64,000 bases of DNA from Tropicibacter oceani (lineage in GTDB: Bacteria > Pseudomonadota > Alphaproteobacteria > Rhodobacterales > Rhodobacteraceae): the NCBI RefSeq assembly GCF_029958925.1, contig NZ_CP124616.1:2418001-2482000 (forward strand). Reading direction: 5' to 3'. The position numbers were made by a program, and so were the translations under genes. Below the pieces are notes generated by a model. The model saw only the letters and a list, made by a program, of their open reading frames with translations. It did no database searches and had not been told where the DNA came from. Positions 56,167 through 64,000 of the stretch are shown here, one piece after another (the stretch's first letter is position 1; each line of letters opens with the position of its first letter).

Positions 56167-56962
56167 GCCCGAAGGTATAGCCAAAGGTTTCGATCTCTTT
56201 TTCGTACAGCCGCCCGACCGTGTCCCGCAGCTCGGGCGTGTAGAAGGACAGCGGATCGGCCTTCTTGCCGGACTTGGGGCGGTGATTGCCCTTGGCGCGC
56301 GGCAGCCAGCCGTCAAAGGGAATGTTCAGGCGGGCGCAGGCGGCGGTCAGGCCGGGCACTAGGTCTTCGAACCGGACCACCTCATCGGCGATGATTTCAT
56401 TGTCGATGGTGTAAAGCGGCCAGTTGTCGTGATAGCGCACGCGCACGATATCGCCCAGAGAATCCCCGCGTTCTATGGCGGCAACAAACTCAGCGAAATC
56501 AGGGGGATTCGCGCTGTTCTTGATGCGCCAGAAGTAATCCGAAACGGTCTTGGTCCAGGGGTTCCGCACGACGCAGAACTTGGAATATTCGGCCCATTCG
56601 CGGGGAAATTCGCGGGCGATGCTGCTGGCATAGGAATGCTGCGGCTGCGGTTCATCCAGTTTGTCGCGGTAGTATTGCAGCGCCAGTTTCTTTATCGCGT
56701 GCTGGCGGGCCTTTTCGCTGCCCAGCCCCCATAGCGCCAGGCGTTTGCTGGTGTCCTGAAACAGCGGCTGGGTTTTCAGCTGATCCCTGGCGGCCTGCGT
56801 CACGCGCTGCGGGATGGCGATGCCTTCGGCCATGGTTTCGCTGAGCGCCGACAGCATCAGGTCATCAGGGCCCAGATCGCGCGCCAGCGACACGCTGATC
56901 GAACTGCCGGCGGTCTTGCGGCAATGCAGAAAGATATAGCGGTGCTTGTGGCTGATGATCAC
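56153..56962 (-). CDS. Sulfotransferase family protein (PAPS-dependent)
   Basis: A 269-residue sulfotransferase. The PAPS 5'-phosphosulfate loop is YIFLHCRKTAGSSISVSL (about 9-26), and the 3'-phosphate site is CVVRNPWTKTVSDYFWRI (about 129-146). It moves sulfate to a carbohydrate or similar acceptor. A second sulfotransferase gene follows upstream on the same strand 20 bp away and a glycosyltransferase converges on it, suggesting a sulfated surface glycan. Confidence 0.9.
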   Translation of the reverse strand: MIISHKHRYIFLHCRKTAGSSISVSLARDLGPDDLMLSALSETMAEGIAIPQRVTQAARDQLKTQPLFQDTSKRLALWGLGSEKARQHAIKKLALQYYRDKLDEPQPQHSYASSIAREFPREWAEYSKFCVVRNPWTKTVSDYFWRIKNSANPPDFAEFVAAIERGDSLGDIVRVRYHDNWPLYTIDNEIIADEVVRFEDLVPGLTAACARLNIPFDGWLPRAKGNHRPKSGKKADPLSFYTPELRDTVGRLYEKEIETFGYTFGPTSA

Positions 56963-56981
56963 GGGCAGGGCCCCCTTGCTG

Positions 56982-57830
56982 TCAGGTCAGATGGCGCGCC
57001 GAAGGCCAGAGCGTTGCGATCTGCGGCAGGCGCGCCGCGACAGCGGTGTAAACCGGCGCATAGTGATTGGCAATCTCGGCGGCAAGGCTGTCGGGGATTC
57101 CGCTGCCCTTTTCGCGGGCGTTCACCAGATGCGCCCCGGCCTTGGCGTCGACCGGCACATCGGCAAAGCGCGCCAGCGCGGTGATGCCATCGGGGGTGAA
57201 CAATTCCTCGAACAGGCAGATATGCGTGTCTTCGGGGGCAAAGACCTGCTCGATGGCCTGCAACGTGCGGTCATATCGGCTGCGCGCGGCGGCCTCGTCG
57301 CTGGCGTAGAACTGGCGCAGCGGCGCTTCGTTGTCCTTTGCGGCGGGCAGGCGGCCCTTGGCCATTTCCATGCGCAGGTGCGAGCGCAGCCGATCGACCG
57401 GATCGCGCATGGAAAACAGCACCTTGACGGTTGCGCCGCGCGCTTCCATCCCCCGTTTGATGCGGGTCAGAAGGTCAGGCCCAAGCGCCGCATAAGACGG
57501 GGTGATGTCGCCGCTGCGCAGGATTCCGGGGGCGGTCAGCAAACCGTCGAAATAGTCGAAATAGGCGGTGTCGTCACCTTGCAGGCGCCAGCGCAGATGC
57601 GGCACCGGTTCGGCGGCCCCGACCGCGCGTTTGATCCGCGCGCGCAGCTTTTGCGCTGCGCCGGGTTCCGGCACCCGGTAGCGGGCGAAAACCCCGCCCA
57701 GCCGGTGTTCCCAGACCTGATACTCCCCCAAACGCCCGAAATCCGACCCCGATTGCCCTGCCAGGTAGGCCTGTATCCACGATGAGCCGCATTTCTGCCC
57801 TCCAAGCCCCAGGAAAAACGTCTTGTCCAT
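56982..57830 (-). CDS. Sulfotransferase domain protein
   Basis: A 282-residue sulfotransferase. The phosphosulfate-binding loop GLGGQKCGSSWIQAYL is at about residues 7-22, and the 3'-phosphate motif is VKVLFSMRDPVDRLRSHLRM at about 130-149. It differs strongly from the adjacent sulfotransferase, so it is not a simple duplicate. ATG 57830 is chosen because GAGGA lies nine bases before it; a GTG at 57836 overlapping the TetR stop is less well placed. Confidence 0.9.
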   Translation of the reverse strand: MDKTFFLGLGGQKCGSSWIQAYLAGQSGSDFGRLGEYQVWEHRLGGVFARYRVPEPGAAQKLRARIKRAVGAAEPVPHLRWRLQGDDTAYFDYFDGLLTAPGILRSGDITPSYAALGPDLLTRIKRGMEARGATVKVLFSMRDPVDRLRSHLRMEMAKGRLPAAKDNEAPLRQFYASDEAAARSRYDRTLQAIEQVFAPEDTHICLFEELFTPDGITALARFADVPVDAKAGAHLVNAREKGSGIPDSLAAEIANHYAPVYTAVAARLPQIATLWPSARHLT

Positions 57831-57832
57831 GC

Positions 57833-58453
57833 TCACTTGTCCTCGGGCAGCAGGCCCAGCCCGCGCAGGTAGATCCCGATGCCCGTTTCCAGAAGATCCT
57901 CGGGCGGAAAGGGCGATTGCGTGCCGGGCGAATTGCGCGCGAACAATTCGACCACGCCATGGCTGAGCGCCCAGATATGCGCCGAAAACATCGCCGGCGG
58001 CGGACGCTTTTCGGGGGGGATGTGCTGGGACAATTCGGCCGCGGCCTTTTCCAGGACGCCGCGCGCGCGCGCCGACACCAGCGCCAGGTCGGGCGAATGG
58101 TTCACCGATATGCCGCTTTCGAACATGGCGATGTAGTGGCCGGGGTATTTGCGCGCAAAGGCCAGGTAGGCGCGGCCCGTCGCCTCGAAGGCGGCCAGGG
58201 CCGAGGGCTGGCCCTTTTGATAGGCATAGTCCATCACGTCGGCAAAGATTTCATAGCCTTGGCGCGCGGCCTCGGCGATCAGGTCCTCGCGGCCGGCGAA
58301 ATGGCGATAGACCGCCGCCGGGGTGACGCCCGCCTGCTTGGCCGCCTCTGACAGGGTAAAGCCGGTGGGGCCCTTTTCCCGGATCAGTTCAAGGGCGGAA
58401 TCCACCAGGGCCTGCCGCAGGTTGCCGTGGTGATAGCCGCGCTTTTTAGGCAT
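57833..58453 (-). CDS. TetR family transcriptional regulator
   Basis: A 206-residue regulator. DNA-binding domain: [35 protein letters not shown] (about 25-59, in two parts); the C-terminal ligand domain is helical. ATG 58453 overlaps the end of ppk2 by eight bases (ATGCCTAA), so the two are co-translated. The sulfotransferase gene follows directly, so the regulator sits in the middle of a three-gene unit. Ligand unknown. Confidence 0.92.
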   Translation of the reverse strand: MPKKRGYHHGNLRQALVDSALELIREKGPTGFTLSEAAKQAGVTPAAVYRHFAGREDLIAEAARQGYEIFADVMDYAYQKGQPSALAAFEATGRAYLAFARKYPGHYIAMFESGISVNHSPDLALVSARARGVLEKAAAELSQHIPPEKRPPPAMFSAHIWALSHGVVELFARNSPGTQSPFPPEDLLETGIGIYLRGLGLLPEDK

Positions 58454-59315
58454 TCCAGATATCCGGACCGCCGCAGATCGCCGCATCGGGCTGGCCGATG
58501 GCCTTGGGGTCCTTGCGGTCGTAGTCCAGCGTGCTCAGCACATGGCGGATCGCCTCGATCCGGGCGCGGCGCTTGTCGTCCGAGCGCACGATGGTCCAGG
58601 GCGCCGAGGCGGTGTGGCTGCGGGTCAGGGTTTCCTCGATCGCCTGGCTGTAGGCGTCCCAGCGCGACAGGCCCTCGACGTCGATCCAGCTGAGTTTCCA
58701 TTGCTTTAGCGGGTCTTTTTCACGTTCCAGAAAGCGCCGCAGCTGTTCGGCGCGCCCGACGTTCAGCCAGAACTTGAACAGGTGGATGCCTTCGTCCACC
58801 AGCATCTTTTCAAAGTCGGGAACCTGGGCAAAGAAATGTTCGCGCTGCGCGTCATCGCAAAAGCCAAAGACCTTTTCGACCACGCCGCGGTTGTACCAGG
58901 ACCGGTCAAAGAACACGATCTCGCCGCCCGAGGGCAGGTGGTCGATGTAGCGCTGGAAATACCACTGCGTCGCCTCAAGCTCGGAGGGTTTCGACAGCGC
59001 CACGACCCGCGCCCCCCGAGGATTGAGGTTTTCCTGGAACCGCTTGATCGTGCCGCCTTTTCCGGCGGCATCGCGGCCTTCGAACACGCAGGCGATGCGC
59101 GCGCCGGTTTCGCGCGCCCAGGTCTGCATCTTGACCAGTTCGATCTGCATTGCCTGCATCTGCTTGTCATAGGCCTTGCGCTTCAGCTCTTCGCTGTAGG
59201 GATAGCTGGTGGACAGGATGTCGTTGTTGTCGGCCCGCTTGATGGCATCGCGCAGCGATTGCGGGGCGTCATTGTCGAAAAAGGCGCTGATGGCGCCATC
59301 AAACGGAAGGGTCAT
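58446..59315 (-). CDS. ppk2: Polyphosphate kinase 2
   Basis: A 289-residue PPK2 using polyphosphate to phosphorylate nucleotides. Walker A is [16 protein letters not shown] (about 72-87), the Walker B/catalytic segment is [14 protein letters not shown] (about 132-145), and the lid [17 protein letters not shown] follows. One PPK2 domain, therefore class I or III. ATG 59315 begins MTLPFDG. Overlaps the tetR gene. Confidence 0.95.
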   Translation of the reverse strand: MTLPFDGAISAFFDNDAPQSLRDAIKRADNNDILSTSYPYSEELKRKAYDKQMQAMQIELVKMQTWARETGARIACVFEGRDAAGKGGTIKRFQENLNPRGARVVALSKPSELEATQWYFQRYIDHLPSGGEIVFFDRSWYNRGVVEKVFGFCDDAQREHFFAQVPDFEKMLVDEGIHLFKFWLNVGRAEQLRRFLEREKDPLKQWKLSWIDVEGLSRWDAYSQAIEETLTRSHTASAPWTIVRSDDKRRARIEAIRHVLSTLDYDRKDPKAIGQPDAAICGGPDIWNA

Positions 59316-59360
59316 GGTGGCCTCGTGGATGGGTGAACGCACTATGGAATGTTAAGGGCG

Positions 59361-60311
59361 TTAACGCAATTGCGCGCGGATCGCGGCGCGGTGGATCGCC
59401 TCGATCACGGCGCCGGGGCGGTTGTGATGGGGCATGTGGCCGACGCCTTCAAGCAGCGTCAGATGGGCATTGGGCAGGCGCTGGGACATCGGCACCGCAT
59501 GGATATGGGCGCCCACGGTGGTGTCGGCATCGCCGTGCACCAGTTCGATCGGCATGCTCAGCGCGTCGTAACGTTGCGACAGCGCGGTCATTTCCGCCAG
59601 CAGTCCGGCCCGTTGCAGGGCATTGGCCCGCAGGCTGGCGCGGCGCAGGGTCAGCGCGACGCCAAAGTGTTCTGCATATCCGGCCGGTTCGGATTGCGGC
59701 AGGAACACCTCTTCGACATTGCGCTGCACGACGCTTTCGGGGACCCAGGCAGTCAGCAGCGGGATCACCAGCGGACCCAGCCAGGGGTGCGACAGCAGCT
59801 GGTAATAGGTCGAAAGCGGTGTGTCCCAGGGGTAGGCGGGCGACGACACCAGCACCAGCGCGGCGGTCTGATCGGGGTGGTTGACGCCCCAGGCCAGCGC
59901 GACGGCGCCGCCATAGGACTGGCCCATGACGATGGGCCGCTTGGCGCCCAGCTGCCGCGCTGCGCGCGCCAACAGCGCCGCCTGCTGGTCGATGGTGGCG
60001 CCCAGGCCGTTCAGCCTGTCGGTATAGCCCAGGCCCGGCCGGTCAAAGGCGATCACCCGGTAATCCTGCGCCAGGCGGTCCATCAGGCCAAAGGTCATGT
60101 CCCGCAGGTTGCCGCTGGAGCCGTGGATCAACACCAGGTCGGGGCCGCTGCCCTGGATCTTGAAATGCACCCGCTTGCCGTCGACCTCAAGGAAATCGCC
60201 TGACGGGGGGTATTCGCGGGCGGCCGCGGCCTCGTGGCGCTGCGCGCGCCACAGGGTCAGCCCGGCAAGGACGACCAGAACGACAAGCAGAGCAAGACCC
60301 AGTTTGAGCAC
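59361..60311 (-). CDS. Alpha/beta hydrolase with N-terminal membrane anchor
   Basis: A 316-residue hydrolase. Residues 2-20 are hydrophobic (signal anchor). The alpha/beta fold shows the oxyanion segment LVLIHGSSGNLRDM, the nucleophile elbow MGQSYGGAVALAW (Ser about 132), Asp in LVHGDADTTVG (about 256) and His in LLEGVGHMPHHN (about 284). It faces the periplasm if the segment is an anchor. Substrate unknown. Three bases separate it from metA on the same strand. Confidence 0.9.
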   Translation of the reverse strand: MLKLGLALLVVLVVLAGLTLWRAQRHEAAAAREYPPSGDFLEVDGKRVHFKIQGSGPDLVLIHGSSGNLRDMTFGLMDRLAQDYRVIAFDRPGLGYTDRLNGLGATIDQQAALLARAARQLGAKRPIVMGQSYGGAVALAWGVNHPDQTAALVLVSSPAYPWDTPLSTYYQLLSHPWLGPLVIPLLTAWVPESVVQRNVEEVFLPQSEPAGYAEHFGVALTLRRASLRANALQRAGLLAEMTALSQRYDALSMPIELVHGDADTTVGAHIHAVPMSQRLPNAHLTLLEGVGHMPHHNRPGAVIEAIHRAAIRAQLR

Positions 60312-60314
60312 GCC

Positions 60315-61238
60315 CTAGTCCAGCCCGATGCGCGCCAGATCGAAAGGCGTGGTCTGGTAGATTTCGTTGATCCAGTTGCCATAAAGCAGGTGGGCATGGC
60401 TGCGCCAGCGGTTCTGCGGCCTTTGGCTGGGGTCGTTGGCCGGATAGTAATTGGCCGGAATGTTGATCGGCGTGCCTTCGGCAACGTCGCGGTCATATTC
60501 CTGCTTCAGCGTGTCGCTGTCATATTCGAAGTGGTTGAAGATATAGAGCGCGCGGTGCGCCGGATCTTCGACAAGGCAGGGGCCGGTTTCGGTGCTGTCG
60601 ATCAGGATCGGCAGCCCGGCGGCCTGGATTTCCTCGCGCCGCAGTTCGGTCCAGCGCGACACGGGGATCACCATGTCGTCGGAAAACCCGCGCAGATAGG
60701 GCGAAGCGGGGGCCAGGTTCTGGTGCCGGACACAGCCAAAGGCCTTGTGCGGCAGGTCGTATTTGCGGACCCCGTGGAAATGGTTGATCATCGCCATGCC
60801 GCCCCAGCACACGCCAAAGGTGGAATGCACATGGCTTTGGGTCCAGTCAAAGACCTGGCTGATTTCGTCCCAATAGGTCACCTGCTCAAAGGGCAGGTGT
60901 TCGATGGGGGCGCCGGTGATGATCAGCCCGTCGAATTTTTCGCCGCTTTCGGCCACCTCGCAGAAGGGGCGGTAAAAGTTTTCCATGTGGTCGGCGGCGG
61001 TGTTCTTGGCGGTGTGATCGCTCATCCGGATCAGCGACAGTTCGATCTGCAACGGGGTTGCGCCGATCAGCCGGGCAAACTGGTTTTCCGTCTGGATCTT
61101 TTTCGGCATCAGGTTCAACAGGCCGATCCGCAGCGGGCGGATGTCCTGGCGGGCTGCCTGTTCTTCGGCCATGACCATGACGCCTTCGCGCTGAAGCACG
61201 GCAAAGGCTGGCAGGTCGGACGGCAGTTTGATCGGCAT
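60315..61238 (-). CDS. metA: Homoserine O-acetyltransferase, MetA type
   Basis: A 307-residue MetA. Catalytic Cys is in [14 protein letters not shown] (about 143), with His/Glu in [11 protein letters not shown] (about 235-245). The residue setting acyl donor is Glu in [16 protein letters not shown] (about 111); Glu is found in acetyl-CoA-using and Gly in succinyl-CoA-using relatives, so acetylation is predicted. It starts methionine synthesis. GGAG lies before ATG 61238. No obvious SAM-II riboswitch in the 66-bp leader. Confidence 0.93.
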   Translation of the reverse strand: MPIKLPSDLPAFAVLQREGVMVMAEEQAARQDIRPLRIGLLNLMPKKIQTENQFARLIGATPLQIELSLIRMSDHTAKNTAADHMENFYRPFCEVAESGEKFDGLIITGAPIEHLPFEQVTYWDEISQVFDWTQSHVHSTFGVCWGGMAMINHFHGVRKYDLPHKAFGCVRHQNLAPASPYLRGFSDDMVIPVSRWTELRREEIQAAGLPILIDSTETGPCLVEDPAHRALYIFNHFEYDSDTLKQEYDRDVAEGTPINIPANYYPANDPSQRPQNRWRSHAHLLYGNWINEIYQTTPFDLARIGLD

Positions 61239-61304
61239 GTCTGATGGTCTCCGTTTGAAGTCAGAGAGATAGGGCATCGCGCAGCCCCGGACAAGGTGCC
61301 CGGA

Positions 61305-62189
61305 TCAGGCGCGGGCCTTGGCCTGGCTGCGGGCCGCGGGCAGGGCGCGGGCGATGATCTCGGCGAAATCCGCCTGATCGCGCACCGCGGCCATGTCCGA
61401 GGCATCGACCGTGATCCCCCAGCGCCGCGCCATCGCCTGGTACAGCGGCTGGCGGTGGGCCAGCGCCTGGGCATAGGTCCAGCGGATGAAATCATCGGGG
61501 TCGACCTCGGCCTCGGGGCAGCCGTGCTGATCCAGATAGTCGGTCCAGGTCCGCGTCAGGAAATCGGGGCGATAGGCCATGGGTTTGGGCGCCTCGTCAA
61601 AGCGGCGGACCAATTCGCGGGTATGGGCGTCGCTGCCCTTGATCCAGACCATCAGGGCGCTGCGGGACAGGGCGGTCAGGATCGGGTCGTTGTCATCCTC
61701 GGGGTTGACCCATTCGCAGATGCTGCCGCCGGTGTCGCAGACGAAATGCGGATAGCCATAAAGGTCCTGCGCGCGCCCGATGAAATGTTCGGTGTCCAGC
61801 AGGGCGGCGCGTTCAGCCTGTTCGAACTGGGCCTGGCGGCGGCGGTATTCGTCGATCGGCAGCCCGCCCTTGGCCGGATCGCCCGGTTTGCCCAGGTAGG
61901 CGGACAGCGGCGACAGGTTGTCAAAGGTGATGTTCGATCCGATGTAGATCGAATCCGACATCAGCAGATCGCGCAGAAAGGGCACCTTCATCGCCTCGCG
62001 CTTGGCGTTGTCGGCGATCAGTTCGCCCATGTAGCGGGTGCCGATGCGGTAATCTATCGAATAGTGGAACCACTCACCCGACTTGCGCAGCAGTTTCGAG
62101 ACATGGGATTTTCCCAGCCCCGACATGGCGAACAGGACCACACGTTTGTGCGCGGCGCGGCGCCAGCTGTCTGCAGAGTCGTAAAGCAT
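61305..62189 (-). CDS. P-loop ATPase/kinase-like protein of unknown function
   Basis: A 294-residue protein with an N-terminal Walker A VVLFAMSGLGKSHVSKLLR (about 16-34), like shikimate/gluconate-type kinases. The remainder (DYRIGTRYMGELIADNAKRE; FVCDTGGSICEWVNPEDD; LMVWIKGSDAHTRELVRRF) does not match a family I know by function. I take the start as 62189, where GAGGGAG precedes the ATG by six to eight bases; an ATG at 62219 has none. It lies between metA and an EamA exporter on the same strand. Confidence 0.85.
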   Translation of the reverse strand: MLYDSADSWRRAAHKRVVLFAMSGLGKSHVSKLLRKSGEWFHYSIDYRIGTRYMGELIADNAKREAMKVPFLRDLLMSDSIYIGSNITFDNLSPLSAYLGKPGDPAKGGLPIDEYRRRQAQFEQAERAALLDTEHFIGRAQDLYGYPHFVCDTGGSICEWVNPEDDNDPILTALSRSALMVWIKGSDAHTRELVRRFDEAPKPMAYRPDFLTRTWTDYLDQHGCPEAEVDPDDFIRWTYAQALAHRQPLYQAMARRWGITVDASDMAAVRDQADFAEIIARALPAARSQAKARA

Positions 62190-62244
62190 GCCTGCTCCCT
62201 CGGGCAATGTGTCGGGCATGGATTACGCGCGGCGGCGGGCCGCG

Positions 62245-63147
62245 TCAAACCCTGTTGCGCCGGAACGCGCGCCCGTCCAGCACCACCAGCCCCAGCGCCA
62301 GCAGGGCAAAACCGCCATAGGCCTGGGGGGCCAGCGCCTCGTTGCGGACAAGGGCGCCCAGCACGATGGCGACGGGCGGGATCAGCAGCGTGACCAGCAT
62401 CAGGTTGCCGGCGCCCGCCATCGCCAGCACCCGGTAATACAGCAGGTAGGCCAGCGCCGTGGCGATCACCGCGTAATACAGGATGCCGGCCCAGGTGGCG
62501 GGGGCCAGCGCCAGGTTCGGCACGCCTTCCAGCGTCAGGGCCAGCGGGATCATCACCAGCGTCGAGCAGGTCAGCATCCCCACCGCGGCGACCACGGGCG
62601 GCAAAGGCGACAGCCGCTTGCGGGCCCAGGCCCCGGCGCAGGCATACGAGAATGTTCCAGCAATCACGGCCAGTTGCGCCGTGGAGGTGATGTTGAAGCT
62701 GAGCAAGGCCGCCGGCCCGATCGCCAGCAACACGCCGCCAAACCCAAGGCCCACGCCGACCAGCTTGCGCGCGCTCAGGCGTTCGTCGGCAAAGACGGCG
62801 GCGGCCACCAGCACGCCAAAGATCGCCGTCGTCGCATTCAGGATCGAGGTCAGCCCGCTGGGGATGTGCAGCTGTCCCCAGGCCATCAGCGAAAACGGAA
62901 TGACATTGTTCAACACGCCCATGACCAACAGGCTGCCCCAGATCGCCGCGCCGCGCGGCAGGCTGTGGCCGCGCACCAGGACAAAGGCCCATAACAGCAG
63001 CGCCGCCAGCCCGCAGCGCAGCAGCACCGAGGTCAGCGGGCCGATTTCGTCCAGCGCCGTGCGGATCGCCAGAAAGGCCCCGCCCCAGATCAGGCCCAGC
63101 AGGAACAGTTCGGCCCAGGCGCGGGGGGAAAGGGATGTCTGTGTCAT
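62245..63147 (-). CDS. EamA/DMT family transporter
   Basis: A 300-residue inner-membrane protein with ten hydrophobic segments in two repeated EamA halves. First half: LFLLGLIWGGAFLAIRTAL to GLGFGGVLLAIG. Second half: LAVIAGTFSYACAGAWARKRL, then PATWAGILYYAVIATALAYLLYYRVLA and LGALVRNEALAPQAYGGFALL. Likely exports an amino acid or metabolite. Next to the P-loop and methionine genes, but no firm substrate. Confidence 0.92.
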   Translation of the reverse strand: MTQTSLSPRAWAELFLLGLIWGGAFLAIRTALDEIGPLTSVLLRCGLAALLLWAFVLVRGHSLPRGAAIWGSLLVMGVLNNVIPFSLMAWGQLHIPSGLTSILNATTAIFGVLVAAAVFADERLSARKLVGVGLGFGGVLLAIGPAALLSFNITSTAQLAVIAGTFSYACAGAWARKRLSPLPPVVAAVGMLTCSTLVMIPLALTLEGVPNLALAPATWAGILYYAVIATALAYLLYYRVLAMAGAGNLMLVTLLIPPVAIVLGALVRNEALAPQAYGGFALLALGLVVLDGRAFRRNRV

Positions 63148-63206
63148 GGCTGGCAGTCTGCCCCGTCAACGGCCGCCCCGCGATCCGTATCCTGCGCTTT
63201 TGGCAA

Positions 63207-63239
63207 AGAAAAATGCGCGAAGGTTGCCCTTCGCGCATT
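63207..63239 (-). terminator. Terminator of the FadL-like gene
   Basis: AATGCGCGAAGG (63212-63223) pairs perfectly with CCTTCGCGCATT (63228-63239); on the minus strand it is followed by TTTCTTTGCC. It lies about 23 bases after the barrel gene stop. Confidence 0.85.
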
Positions 63240-63262
63240 GTTGGTCCTGGTGTGGCCGCCGA

Positions 63263-64000
63263 TCAGAACGACGCGGTATAGGCCATGCCGAACCCGATGG
63301 CCGAGTTGCCTTCGAACTTGGTGCCAGAGGCGTCCTTGGCATCGCCCAGCTTGACGTATTCCATGCCGATGCGCAGCTTGTGGGCGCCTTCGGTGAACTG
63401 CGCGCCAACGCCGAACGAGGTGCGGCCGTCGGTCGGGGACAGGCGCGATGCGACCTCGCCGTCCGAGGCTTCGTAACCGATCTGGGCGAAGGCCGAATAG
63501 TTGTCGTTGAACTTCTTGCCCAGGCCGACGCGATAGGTGATCACGTCATTGGCAAAGCCGGTCACGGCGGTGCCGGTGACGGATTCATACCCCGGGGTGC
63601 GGACTTCCCACTTGGACCATTCGGTCCATTTCACGCCACCGAACAGCAAGGTGCCCTCGGCGATGCCGGTCTGGAAATCCAGCGCCACCGATTGCGGCAT
63701 CTCGACCTCGGTTTCGCTGTTGCCGGGAATGCCGAAGAAGGGCAGCGATTCGGTGGTGTCGAACTTGTGCGTGACCTTGCTTTCCCAGGTCAGGCCGACG
63801 CGCAGCGCGATGTCGGGGATTTCATAGGCGGCGCCCACGACAAAACCCCAATCGCCGCGCTGTTCACCCTGCGCGGTATACTGGAACGACCCGGCCGGGG
63901 CGGCGGCCACGGCCGCGCCATAGGCGTTGGTCTGCGCCAGCTGCGTCTGCAGCGTCACAAGCCGCGGATCGGTCGCCGGGGCGCCCGCGTTCTGCAGTTG
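63263..64000 (-). CDS. FadL/OmpP1-type outer-membrane transport protein, 5' end outside window
   Basis: The C-terminal 245 residues of a beta-barrel; the start lies beyond the right edge. Alternating strands such as WGFVVGAAYEIPDIALRVGLTWESKV, TLLFGGVKWTEWSKWEV and HKLRIGMEYVKLGDA and a terminal phenylalanine after AIGFGMAYTAS mark an outer-membrane barrel of the FadL family, which takes up hydrophobic compounds such as long-chain fatty acids. A terminator follows. Confidence 0.9.
   Translation of the reverse strand, partial: QLQNAGAPATDPRLVTLQTQLAQTNAYGAAVAAAPAGSFQYTAQGEQRGDWGFVVGAAYEIPDIALRVGLTWESKVTHKFDTTESLPFFGIPGNSETEVEMPQSVALDFQTGIAEGTLLFGGVKWTEWSKWEVRTPGYESVTGTAVTGFANDVITYRVGLGKKFNDNYSAFAQIGYEASDGEVASRLSPTDGRTSFGVGAQFTEGAHKLRIGMEYVKLGDAKDASGTKFEGNSAIGFGMAYTASF

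Noticed and set aside
59350-59370. TTAA...TTAA near 59355 as a CtrA box
   Set aside because: Spacing is five bases instead of seven.
61239-61304. SAM-II riboswitch before metA
   Set aside because: The 66-base leader is too short and shows no pseudoknot-like conserved elements.

Overview
The window reads as a chromosomal segment of a high-GC alphaproteobacterium, most likely a Rhodobacteraceae/Roseobacter-group member. Supporting signs are the CtrA regulator directly preceded by its SciP-type inhibitor (DUF1153), the cobA-DUF2849-cysI-cysH-DUF934 sulfur block, the one-cysteine DksA, a MetA with the acetyl-transferase signature, and families typical of this group (DUF2927, DUF1127, DUF3307). 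No prophage, transposase, CRISPR array or plasmid gene was recognised. Genes are dense and almost all look intact; two run off the window edges (a DUF2927 lipoprotein at the left, a FadL-like barrel at the right).

Layout. 1-8 kb: DUF2927 lipoprotein and GNAT enzyme, AEC transporter, MoxR ATPase, DksA, an FAD monooxygenase and an XdhC/molybdopterin-binding pair. 8-10 kb: infC with a non-standard start codon, divergent from an extremely alanine-rich membrane-anchored protein. 10-15.6 kb: assimilatory sulfate/siroheme operon with a divergent Lrp-type regulator. 15.6-23.5 kb: a P450, then a C4-dicarboxylate-type two-component system and TRAP transporter (dctBD-dctPQM) with two clear operator dyads. 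23.7-28 kb: tpiA, a 2OG-Fe oxygenase, TfoX-like protein, IscA, DUF3307/SatD pair and SufT. 28-33 kb: cell-surface genes (glycosyltransferase, RimB-RimK fusion, polysaccharide deacetylase) and two identical tRNA-Asp genes. 33-38.4 kb: MepK-like DUF882 protein divergent from an L,D-transpeptidase, followed by lpxD-acyl carrier protein-ketosynthase. 38.6-45.6 kb: mnmA, sciP-ctrA, ligA-recG and a 40-residue membrane protein. 45.7-54 kb: soluble chemoreceptor, IscU-like scaffold, hisI, gluQ, trmFO, enoyl-CoA hydratase, thioesterase, speD, DUF1127 and a MocR regulator. 54-64 kb: rplM-rpsI, glycosyltransferase and two sulfotransferases, TetR-ppk2, hydrolase, metA, a P-loop protein, an EamA exporter and the FadL-like barrel.

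The most notable new-looking structures are: (1) three GCAAG-N8-CTTGC dyads placed over the promoter of a SatD-family gene and the start of its DUF3307 partner, suggesting an undescribed self-regulated module; (2) a helically phased cluster of GTTC/GAAC boxes, including one matching the alphaproteobacterial LexA box, before a tiny membrane-protein gene downstream of recG; (3) a dispersed intergenic repeat, one copy of which has become the start of the cysH reading frame; (4) a DctD-like regulator that has lost the sigma-54 contact loop and Walker A lysine; (5) the 11-residue alanine repeat protein beside infC; and (6) a dedicated LpxD/ACP/ketosynthase set beside paired 3-3 crosslink enzymes.

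All calls come from reading motifs and gene order; no database search was run.
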